Source: Ipomoea triloba (taxonomy: Eukaryota; Streptophyta; Magnoliopsida; Solanales; Convolvulaceae). Taken from it: a stretch of 64,000 nt of DNA. The notes beneath the pieces are model-generated. The model worked only from the letters and a program-made list of their open reading frames with translations, ran no database searches and was not told the DNA's origin. The stretch spans positions 10,067,018 through 10,131,017 of the forward strand of contig NC_044920.1 of NCBI RefSeq assembly GCF_003576645.1, written 5' to 3'. Positions within the stretch are counted from its first letter, which is position 1. Each line of letters opens with the position of its first letter. Position numbers and translations under genes: made by a program. This document shows, one piece after another, positions 55,414-64,000 of the stretch.

Positions 55414-56569
55414 TGTAACCTCTCGTCTATTCCGATAAGTTTATGGTTCGAAAAATATTTTTTTTAGGCTATGACATTTATGAGATGATCTCTCGGTACT
55501 TCAGAAGGATTATTTTTTGTTATAAGTGAGACTAATTATTAAAAAGCTGCGATCTACGTACCGGTCACGAACCGTAAAAATTTTTAAGGACGTATATACA
55601 GTTCGAATTTCCCTAGGAGATGGATTATTAAGCATGATACGATTAAGCGTGAACTTCCTACTCAGTTCAGTGGAAATTAGACGAACTGTAAGAGTGAAAT
55701 TTATTACGAACCTCCGTACCACTGTATTTCGCGAGATACCGGAAAATTCCCAATTTTAGTGGTTAATGACGGGATTATTTTTAGAATAATTTTGGTATTA
55801 AAATTTTCCCGAATTAAGTTATATTCCTCCGAACTTTTATCTGATTTAATCCCTAACTGGCAAAGCAAACTTACTCTACAAGGCATACCATGGGATTGTG
55901 ACAAGTGTCACATTTATTCACCACATAGTAATAAATAATTAATTAAAGGGGAAGAGTATGGGATAAGCTAGCTAAGAAGATTGATCTCCAAGTCTTCCAC
56001 ATCCCTACCATTTTCGAAATTAAGAGAAGGAAAAAGAGAGAAGGAAAATATCATCTTCCTCTTGGACCCAAGAACTCCATAGCTATTTTCTTCAACACAA
56101 GTGCTTCCATAATAGGTAAAACTTTGGTTTTATTCGGTTAATATGGCTAGAATCCTTCCTAGAACTTGAGTTTAAGCTAAGGATTCATGAAAATGTTGTT
56201 ATTATGGTGATTATTGTTTAGGATCTTCGGTGAAAATTTTGGAGGAGAATATCACAACTTCTCTACGGTATTAAAAATCTACTTGGGAGGTAAGGAATCC
56301 CTTAAGTTGATTTAGTCACTTGAAGGTGATCAAATGCTAGTAAATTATGTGACTAGGAATTTTATGTGAAATTTATGTGTTAAGTATATGGATCTACAAG
56401 TTGGCTCAAAAGACTACATCTTGACTTTTGGTAATTTTTGTATGCATGTTCATAGTTAACTTATGCATGTATATGTTGTGTTTACGTTCATTGAGGCTTA
56501 TACTTGTGAAAATAGTGGAAAAACGGGGCGTTACAACCCAGTTTTTGCTGGCCAAAGTTGGCAGAATCG

Positions 56570-56830
56570 GATGGACGCAGCCTTGGACGCGCGTCCACCG
56601 CGCGTCCATCGGCGCCCAGGATTTCGGCGTCGCGGCCGAGAGGCCGGACGCCACCACGGACGCGCGTCCGCTGCGCGTCCGCAGGTGTCCGAGACTACGG
56701 CGTCACGGCCGAAAGGCCGGACGCAACCACGGACGCGCGTCCGCTGCGCGTCCGTGGCACCCAGTTTTTCAGCGTCAATGCCGAACGTGCGGACGCCGCC
56801 CGGACGCACGCGTCCGCCGTACGTCCGCAG
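56570..56830. repeat. 73-bp array of GGACGCGCGTCC palindromes
   Basis: The perfect 12-bp palindrome GGACGCGCGTCC occurs at 56585, 56658 and 56731, and GGACGCACGCGTCC at 56802: spacings 73, 73, 71. Each is followed by a second half-site (GCGCGTCC). The block is strikingly GC- and CpG-rich in an AT-rich surrounding. ORFs of 100-200 codons across it on both strands are by-products of the composition. Confidence 0.85.
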
Positions 56831-57189
56831 CTGCGGGTAACCGCGAGCCCGCGCGACGCGGAGCCGTTTTCGACCGAACTTTTCCCCGATGTTTTTGCCC
56901 CCGAATGTTATGATGCTTGGAAGGCCTACGGGCAACCGAGTCAATTTTTGAAAGCTCAAATATTATTTTGTACATTATGTTCATTAGTTTGGGGAAAAAT
57001 TGTGTTTTTAAGAAACAAGTGTGACCCTTGCCACTTGGAATTTCATGGTGAAAAGTCATTAACAACTATGTGTATTTTGGAGATATATTTGGATAAGAAT
57101 GATCGTTTGAGTCATCACGAGAATATACTAATTAAACCCAAGGACAGAAAGAATGTTTTGAAAACCTTAGTTTCCGGATAATGTTGTTG

Positions 57190-58310
57190 AGATGTTAACT
57201 TTACGGGAGGCCTACGGGAGCCGTGGCCCGAAAGTTATTGAAATGTTTGACTTCTTGGGAGGCTTGCGAGCCGGGGCCCGGAAGGTATTGAGATGTTTGA
57301 CTTCGCGGGAGGCTTGTGAGCCGGGGCCCCAAAGTTATTGAGATGTTTAACTTTACGGGAGGCCTGCGGGAGCCGGGGCCCGAAAGTTATTGAAATGGTT
57401 GACTTCTTTGTAGGCTTGCGAGCCGGGGCCCGGAAGTTAATGAGATGTTTGACTTTACGGGAGGCCTGCGGGAGCCGTGGCCCGAAAGTTATTGAAATGT
57501 TTGACTTCTTAGGAGGCTTGCGAGCCGGGGCCCGGAAGTTAATGAGATGTTTGACTTTACGGGAGGCCTGCGGGAGCCGTGGCCCGAAAGTTATTGAAAT
57601 GTTTGACTTCTTGGGAGGCTTGCGAGCCGGGGCCCGGAAGTTAATGAGATGTTTAACTTTACGGGAGGCCTGCGGGAGCCGTGCCCGAAAGTTATTGAAA
57701 TGTTTGACTTCTTGGGAGGCTTGCGAGCCGGGGCCCGGAAGTTAATGAGATGTTTGACTTTATGGGAGGCCTGCGGGAGCCGTGGCCCGAGAGTTATTGA
57801 AATGTTTGACTTCTTGGGAGGCTTGCGAGCCGGGGCCCGGAAGTTATTGAGATGTTTAACTTTACGGGAGGCCTGCGAGAGCCGTGGCCTGGAAGTTATT
57901 GAGATGTTTGACTTTGTGGGAGGCTTGTGAGCCGTGGCCCCAAAGTTATTAAGATGTTTAACTTTACGGGAGGCCTGCGGGAGCCGTGGCCCGGTAGTTA
58001 TTGAGATGTTTGACTTTGTGGGAGGCTTGTGAGCCGTGGCCCCAAAGTTATTGAGACGTTTGACTTTGCGGGAGGCTTGTGAGCCGGGGCCCCAAAGTTA
58101 TTGAGATGTTTGACTTCGCGGTGAGCCGGGGCCCCAAAGTTATTGAGATGTTTGACTTCGCGGGAGGCTTGTGAGCCGTGGCCCCGAAGTTATTTAACTT
58201 CGCGGGAGGCTTGTGAGCCGTGGCCCCGAAGTTATTTAGATGTTTGACAGGCTTGTGAGCCGTGGCCCCGAAGTTATTTAGATGTTTGACCTGCGGGAGG
58301 CATGAGTGCC
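57190..58310. repeat. 51-bp tandem array with 102-bp higher-order unit
   Basis: About 22 monomers alternating 52 bp (GGGAGGCCTGCGGGAGCCGT type) and 50 bp (GGGAGGCTTGCGAGCCGGGG type). Each has GTTATTGARATGTTTGACTT. The 102-bp dimer is a multiple of three, so one frame stays open through several units (the 34-residue repeat starting MRCLTLREACGSRG). GGCTTGCGAGCC and GGCTTGTGAGCC can form small hairpins. The last five units (58080-58260) are stuttered. Confidence 0.9.
58080..58262. repeat. staircase before N-linked duplication
   Basis: Units shortened to GTGAGCCGTGGCCCCGAAGT with overlapping extensions. The last rung (58249) starts the duplicated segment. Confidence 0.8.
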
Positions 58311-59504
58311 GCGGCCCGAGGTTCTTGAAAATATTCCAAGATTACCATAGACTTATCCGGGGGAAAACTAAGTGAATTTTACTAACTATGATAACATAGT
58401 TACTCCGTAACTATGTCGAAGAATAAGATGCTACGAGTCTTGGACAGTAAAGTGTGTGTGTAGTGAACTCTCTATTTTTGGAATTAAATGATGGAAATTT
58501 TCGGAAATGAAAGTATTATATGTTGATGTCACTCATATACTCTACTATACTTTCTTCTGTTGATAATCCGATTGCAGGTAGATTTTCAACTTATGGGTAA
58601 AAACTACAATTTTCTGAGTATTATGTTGCTTTCGAAACCTTTGTTTACTTTTGAGTGACAATGGATTTTCCTTACTTAGCCGTCGCGCTAACTACACTTC
58701 GATGTGTTTACAGATGTTGTCTAGTGTGGGTTCCTGAACCCCGATGAGCTCTGAATAGGATGGAAGTCGAGGTTGAGAACTACTCTATCCTAGAATAGAC
58801 ACCCTGGAAGAATTATTTCCATATGTACATATTTGGATGTTAATATGGTTATTTGAGGTTATAAGTTTAGCCTTAGCGTTTGGGTATAAGAGAGATACCT
58901 AAGCGTGGCGGTAACACCCAGTTTTCTGCTGGTTAGATGCTTTCGCAATGTATTGTATTATTAGGGATTTTGTAATAAATCCAAGATGTGAAAATTGGGG
59001 TGTTACAGATATACTTAATGGATATTCGTTATGTTGGGCCGCATCAGCATCCAACAACAGGACTAGATTAGGATTCGAAAGGACTTTACCTACAAAGATA
59101 AACATCGTGTTTGTTAAAGGTTCAACCTCTGACTCTGTCCCAACTCTAACCAAAGCTCCACTGCGACAATCTCTGTTCTCAAAATACAAGGGAAGATAGG
59201 TCAGATTGAGAAAATATAATCCAACCTACCACTACTGTCATAGTAGAGGGCATACTCGACTATTATGCTACTTCTTCTACAAGGAACAAAGAGAAGAAAA
59301 GTACTGGATGAAGAACATAACTCCTTGAGAGAGACAGATCACGGTTAGAAAAACTGACATGGTGTGTTATCCAACAATAGTTCTGTCAGCTACCTTGACT
59401 AAGTCTCAATGGTACTTCGATAGTGGTTCTTCTAGATATATGACAGGAAATGTTAGTCATCTGAGTAGTGTCATTTCTCACAGTGGATCAGTCATATTTG
59501 GAGA

Positions 59505-59505
59505 N
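59505..59505. other. single-base N gap
   Basis: Junction of the 1256-bp duplication. Confidence 0.98.
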
Positions 59506-60317
59506 TTTGACTTCGCGGGAGGCTTGTGAGCCGTGGCCCCGAAGTTATTTAGATGTTTGACCTGCGGGAGGCATGAGTGCCGCGGCCCGAGGTTCTTGAA
59601 AATATTCCAAGATTACCATAGACTTATCCGGGGGAAAACTAAGTGAATTTTACTAACTATGATAACATAGTTACTCCGTAACTATGTCGAAGAATAAGAT
59701 GCTACGAGTCTTGGACAGTAAAGTGTGTGTGTAGTGAACTCTCTATTTTTGGAATTAAATGATGGAAATTTTCGGAAATGAAAGTATTATATGTTGATGT
59801 CACTCATATACTCTACTATACTTTCTTCTGTTGATAATCCGATTGCAGGTAGATTTTCAACTTATGGGTAAAAACTACAATTTTCTGAGTATTATGTTGC
59901 TTTCGAAACCTTTGTTTACTTTTGAGTGACAATGGATTTTCCTTACTTAGCCGTCGCGCTAACTACACTTCGATGTGTTTACAGATGTTGTCTAGTGTGG
60001 GTTCCTGAACCCCGATGAGCTCTGAATAGGATGGAAGTCGAGGTTGAGAACTACTCTATCCTAGAATAGACACCCTGGAAGAATTATTTCCATATGTACA
60101 TATTTGGATGTTAATATGGTTATTTGAGGTTATAAGTTTAGCCTTAGCGTTTGGGTATAAGAGAGATACCTAAGCGTGGCGGTAACACCCAGTTTTCTGC
60201 TGGTTAGATGCTTTCGCAATGTATTGTATTATTAGGGATTTTGTAATAAATCCAAGATGTGAAAATTGGGGTGTTACAGATATACTTAATGGATATTCGT
60301 TATGTTGGGCCGCATCA

Positions 60318-60600
60318 GCATCCAACAACAGGACTAGATTAGGATTCGAAAGGACTTTACCTACAAAGATAAACATCGTGTTTGTTAAAGGTTCAACCTC
60401 TGACTCTGTCCCAACTCTAACCAAAGCTCCACTGCGACAATCTCTGTTCTCAAAATACAAGGGAAGATAGGTCAGATTGAGAAAATATAATCCAACCTAC
60501 CACTACTGTCATAGTAGAGGGCATACTCGACTATTATGCTACTTCTTCTACAAGGAACAAAGAGAAGAAAAGTACTGGATGAAGAACATAACTCCTTGAG
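60318..60600 (+). pseudogene. copia 3 Gag C-terminal part after the insertion
   Basis: NNRTRLGFERTLPTKINIVF, then SLFSKYKGR and TAG, then YHYCHSRGHTRLLCYFF, a zinc-knuckle relic that lacks its first Cys. The same sequence stands at 59047-59330 through the N-linked duplication. Confidence 0.75.
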
Positions 60601-60629
60601 AGAGACAGATCACGGTTAGAAAAACTGAC

Positions 60630-61049
60630 ATGGTGTGTTATCCAACAATAGTTCTGTCAGCTACCTTGACTAAGTCTCAATGGTACTTCGATAGTGGTTC
60701 TTCTAGATATATGACAGGAAATGTTAGTCATCTGAGTAGTGTCATTTCTCACAGTGGATCAGTCATATTTGGAGATGGACAAAAAAGAAAAATCAATGGA
60801 AGAGGTACACTAAGTGTGCTTGGTCTTCCTCATCTGGATGATGTCCTATTGGTTCAAGGTCTTAAAGCAAATCCTATAAGTATTAGCCAACTGTGTGACC
60901 AGAACTGGAACGTGAGCTTCAATAAAGGTCAATGCCAAGTACTCGACAAGGCGAACCACATTGTGATGAAAGGTACACGATTTTCTAATAACCACTATGT
61001 CAGAAGAATCAAAACTGTGGCACAAACGACTGGGGCATTTGAATTATAG
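60630..61049 (+). pseudogene. copia 3 protease and pre-integrase
   Basis: Open for 139 codons: QWYFDSGSSRYMTGNVSHLS (active site DSG), then VIFGDGQKRKINGRGTLSVL, LDDVLLVQGLKANPISISQL and the start of GAG-pre-integrase (YVRRIKTVAQ). The HHCC region behind it is missing, so protease is the best-preserved domain. Confidence 0.85.
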
Positions 61050-61079
61050 AGGCAGGGACAGACTATGGGCAAATAGATA

Positions 61080-61862
61080 AGGGCTCCTCACAAGGCTATC
61101 AAAGTTATTCTGACCGAGCGGTGTCTAGAGGTGGTGGACATAGACTTAATGGGATGAACTCAGACGGAGAGCATAGGAGGTAAAAAGTACATTTTTGTAT
61201 GTGTAGATGATTATTCACAATTTTGCTGGGTTACTTTCTTAAAAGAAAAGTCAGAGGCCTTTGATGCATTTAAAAGTCTATGCCTTCAATTACAAAAAGA
61301 AAAGGATGAACCTATTGTCAAAATCCTACGTCTAAGGAGTGATCATGGGAGAGAATTCGAGAACTCTCTCTATTCAGATTTATGTTCAGCAAATGGGATT
61401 TCTCATGAATTTTCTGCCCCACGCACTACACAACAAAACGGGATAGTTAAAAGAAATAACAGGACCCTTTAGGAAGTGACCCGTGTCATGCTAAATTCAC
61501 ACAGTAAACAGAATCTATCTAAGACCTGGCACAACCAAAACACCATACGAGCTATGGAAGGGTAAGAAGCCTAACCTTAAATATTTTCATGTGTTTGGTA
61601 CTATGTGCTTTATTTTGGTTGACCGAGAACAAAGGGAAAATTTGAATCTAAATACGACGAGCGAGTGTTCTTAGGATACTCACAAAATAGTCAGGCTTTT
61701 AGAGTGTATAACAGGAAATCTCAAGTGATTATGGAGACAATAAATGAGATAATTGATGATGAACCTAAGGAGTTAGACACTCAGACTATGTTAGAAGTTG
61801 ACCCTACCTCTAAGTCAGACATAATTCTAAAGCCGCTGAATACCTCAAAGGTCACTGATTAG
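61080..61862 (+). pseudogene. copia 3 integrase
   Basis: YIFVCVDDYSQFCWVTFLKE, then ILRLRSDHGREFENSLYSDL (second catalytic Asp) and PRTTQQNGIVKRNNRTL, where the catalytic Glu position reads Lys. Then stops and slips to VFLGYSQNSQAFRVYNRKSQ (61665 on). The Glu-to-Lys change alone would abolish activity. Confidence 0.8.
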
Positions 61863-62079
61863 GAACTTGAGCCAGAGGATGAACAACCAGAAATCAACAT
61901 TGACGAGGAAGAAGTGTCTCGGTAAATCCCTGACAAGAATGGAAGAGATATTCCAACCAGAATAAAGAAGAATCATCATGTAGATAACATCATTGGAGAT
62001 CCTACTGTTGGCATAAGGACAAGGAGCAAAATCATAAACAACCTTATTGAACTCACAAATTTCTCTTGCTACACTTCAA

Positions 62080-62474
62080 AGATAAAGCCTAAAAATGTAA
62101 AAGAGGCTCTTCAAGATGATTTGTGGATCAAGGCAATGCAAGAAGAATTGAGGCAGTTTGAAAGGAACCAGGTTTGGGACTTAGTTCCTAAACAAGAAGG
62201 ATTAAATGTTATTGGAACTAAGTGGATATTCAAGAACAAAACTGACGAAGCTGGAAATGTAGCTTGAAACAAAGCTAGATTAGTTGCTTAGGGATACACT
62301 CAGATTGAAGGAATCAACTATGATGAGACATTTGTTCCAGTTGCAAGGTTAGAGTCGATCATAATTCTATTGGCAGTAGCTTGTATACTAGGGTTCATAT
62401 TGTTTCAAATGGATGTTAAGACAACATTTCTAAATGGATATCTACATGAAGACATCTATTGAAAAATTCCAAAA
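62080..62474 (+). pseudogene. copia 3 reverse transcriptase, N-terminal part
   Basis: WIKAMQEELRQFERNQVWDL, VIGTKWIFKNKTDEAGNV, stop, NKARLVA, stop, GYTQIEGINYDETFVPVARL, then FQMDVKTTFLNGYLHEDIY and a stop. The frame ends at the junction with the next insertion at 62475, before YVDD. Confidence 0.82.
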
Positions 62475-64000
62475 TGTTCATGTTTTCACCTTGCATTTAA
62501 GCTTATTTTCCTTGTCATTTGTTATAATTTTTCCCAAAATGTTCTCATTTGATTCATTTGTGTGTTTAGGCCCAATTTTTGGTGATTTAGATGAATTGAA
62601 TGATTTTTGGAACATTTCGGATGCTTGTAGAGTCAATGAGAAGCTATGAGGATGGAAGAAACACATCTTAGAGAGCCAAATTGTGATGCCTTCAATGGTC
62701 TTGGTCATTTGGACAAAGGCAAAAGTGGAGCAAAAGAGCAAGAAGGTTAAACTCTCGCACAATGACAAGTTGTACTTTTAGTGTGAGGTGGTTTGAATGT
62801 GTATGTGATTAAAACGAGAAGTCAAGACTCCCCGAGTGTCGGTCTAGAAGGAGGTAATGCAGAAGATTGCTTAGCTTCTATTCAAATAAATGCATAATGT
62901 AACATGTGAGGTTGTTGAAGAGTGTGGAGTAGCATTTGTAATAGGAGAGTGTGTAATCAAGTGATGTAAACAAGAATTGGAGTAACAAATAGTAGTAAAC
63001 AAGAGAGTGAATTGTGCTAGTTATGTTGCCTCACGGTGTGTCTTAAGCAATGGAATAGTGATTCAATCATGTTGGCTATTCAAGAGTTTGATCTCATAAT
63101 CCTCTTCCACATTTGTGTACTAAGGCTTCTTAGGCTTAGGAATACTTATTAGCAACCAAAAGCCCTAAGAGACATTTTATCAAACACCTAAGTTTCACAC
63201 ATTCCTACTATTCCAAATCATGGAATTTCATAGGATCTAAGGTTGCAAAAGCTATTTCTTGACTCAAATCAACAATAATGATAGAATCAAGACCTCAAAC
63301 TCCTAAGAGATTGGCGAAATCAACCTAGGATCAAATCAATTTAACAATCAAAGACAAGAATAGATCTCAAACATATCATGAATCAAATTCCACAATGAGA
63401 AATGAGAAATGACACTAGGCAAGCATTACTTTGCACAATTCAATCCATAAAAAGAATTAGCCACACATATTCATAAATTTAAAAATCATAAAACCTAATT
63501 CAATCTAGAAGAATGTAAATTGTAAATAGAAATTGAAATTGAAATGAGATTAAAGATAAAATTCACCTAGGAAATATAAATTACAAGCTTCAATTCAACT
63601 TTGATCTTCAATCCTTTAGCCAAATTGGAACTCTAAGTATTTCTCTCTCTAAAAATGCTCTCTGCTAAGAACTGTAAATCTAAAAATGTAAAACTCTAAA
63701 AATGATCCAACCTCCTGGAAATTCCTAACTAGCTTCCTTAAATAGCCTTCCCAAAATTTCCCTCTTTAATTTTCCTCCGCATGTCTTGTCCACGTGCACA
63801 TCCACGCATGGAGTGCCGCGTGGACACGCACTGGAAATGTTCCATGTTAACTCCACGCGTGGATGCACTTCTCCGGCCGTCTTTGGACTTCTTCTTTGCT
63901 CTAAATGTTCGTTACGTCCTTATGCCTTGCCGAGTGGCTCCTAAGACCAGTAAAACATTCTAAAACAAACAAGAAATAGCTTTGCACGTGGTCTACACAT
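62475..64000 (-). mobile_element. LTR-type insertion, right side outside the window
   Basis: Copia RT sequence ends and non-coding DNA starts with TGTTCATGTTTTCACC. A reverse-strand TATA-like box (GGCTATTTAAGG, about 63735-63750) and the lack of coding frames fit an LTR or a large non-autonomous LTR element on the minus strand. The partner end cannot be seen. CACGCGTGG-type palindromes at 63790-63870. Confidence 0.4.

Larger units (their letters stand above)
55414..59007 (+). mobile_element. 3.6-kb solo-LTR-like Ty3 insertion
   Basis: Begins TGTAACCTCTCG and ends TTGGGGTGTTACA. Flanked by GATAT (55409-55413 and 59008-59012). It contains no coding domain, but its 3' end is homologous to the LTR-like ends at 1-657 and 15409 (inverted). 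A single long LTR left by recombination is the simplest reading. It holds a palindrome array (56585-56815) and a higher-order tandem array (57190-58310). Confidence 0.75.
52215..59046 (-). mobile_element. deleted Ty3/gypsy derivative inside copia 3
   Basis: LTRs of about 0.8 kb (TGATATGAACC ... GGGCCGCATCA on the plus strand), TSD GCATC. The minus-strand primer site TTGGTATTCAGAGCC (initiator-Met type with one extra base) lies next to the right LTR, and the polypurine tract AAGAAGGAGAGGA next to the left one. The interior is only 1.6 kb. The right LTR is split by a 3.6-kb LTR-like insertion. Confidence 0.88.
58249..60775. repeat. 1256-bp direct duplication split by N
   Basis: 58249-59504 and 59520-60775 (offset 1271) appear identical by eye, joined at the N at 59505. 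It duplicates the LTR end, the TSD and the copia 3 Gag-protease start. Confidence 0.9.
52030..62474 (+). mobile_element. Ty1/copia element 3, decayed, host of nested insertions
   Basis: The Gag end (52030-52214) continues at 59052, after the inserted Ty3 derivative, with the zinc-knuckle region, protease, integrase and RT up to 62474, where another insertion cuts it. No LTRs are found. Many stops. One N-linked duplication (59505) repeats part of it. Confidence 0.82.

Noticed and set aside
56428..57181. Long overlapping ORFs on both strands (up to 207 codons)
   Set aside because: They run through the GC-rich palindrome array. Arg/Pro/Ala-rich frames on all strands reflect composition only.
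57338..57930. Repeat protein of 34-residue units as a possible gene
   Set aside because: The frame follows from the 102-bp repeat unit and breaks where units are 50 or 52 bp out of order. No flanking gene structure.
57190..58310. Regularly spaced repeats reminiscent of a CRISPR array
   Set aside because: Monomers are contiguous with no unique spacers, and all other content is plant transposons. It is a tandem array inside an LTR.
58899..60470. Identical 83- and 96-codon ORFs at 58.9 and 60.2 kb as a duplicated gene
   Set aside because: They are the same stretch printed twice by the N-linked duplication and run from the LTR end into copia 3 Gag.

Overview
The window is repeat-rich, AT-rich nuclear DNA of a flowering plant, probably a eudicot. 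I infer this from the element types: plant Ty1/copia and Tat-type Ty3/gypsy retrotransposons, L1-type LINE pieces, Harbinger-, Mutator-, hAT- and CACTA-type DNA elements, and Helitron ends. I found no convincing ordinary host gene. Nearly every long ORF is retrotransposon coding sequence or an accidental frame inside a repeat.

Layout. 1-4.7 kb: a Ty3-like LTR end, a Helitron-type 3' end, a microsatellite foldback and two Harbinger-type MITEs. 4.7-13.8 kb: a young Ty1/copia element on the minus strand (280-bp LTRs). 13.8-22.6 kb: a GCCTAGGCG-rich inverted-repeat element carrying a CACTA end, an inverted Ty3-like LTR, a 766-bp hAT-type element with an 8-bp target duplication, a 5'-truncated LINE, a Mutator-type foldback MITE and an inverted-repeat element with a 22-bp minisatellite. 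22.6-34.0 kb: a second minus-strand Ty1/copia element (1.36-kb LTRs) with a Mutator-type element (181-bp TIRs, 10-bp target duplication) inside it. 34-41.8 kb: copia and LTR relics, a non-autonomous Helitron and a decayed TTF-type hAT transposase. 41.9-48.4 kb: a deleted Tat-type Ty3 element with a long antisense, probably spliced, gene. 49.9-51.3 kb: a SINE-like unit and a LINE ORF2 5' fragment. 52.0-62.5 kb: a decayed plus-strand copia element that received a deleted Ty3 derivative (TSD GCATC), which in turn received a 3.6-kb LTR-like insertion (TSD GATAT). 62.5 kb to the end: another LTR-type insertion leaving the window.

Two points matter most for a reader. First, the window carries seven single-base N gaps. 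Four of them (6938, 9411, 25726, 59505) sit exactly between two copies of a 0.86-1.45 kb direct duplication that looks base-perfect by eye, and each first copy is preceded by a staircase of short nested repeats. This is best read as unmerged contig overlap, so lengths, copy numbers and several ORFs here are inflated. Second, the candidates for new biology are the antisense gene in the Tat-type element, the 3.6-kb LTR packed with palindromes and a 102-bp higher-order repeat, and a set of inverted-repeat elements carrying internal minisatellites.
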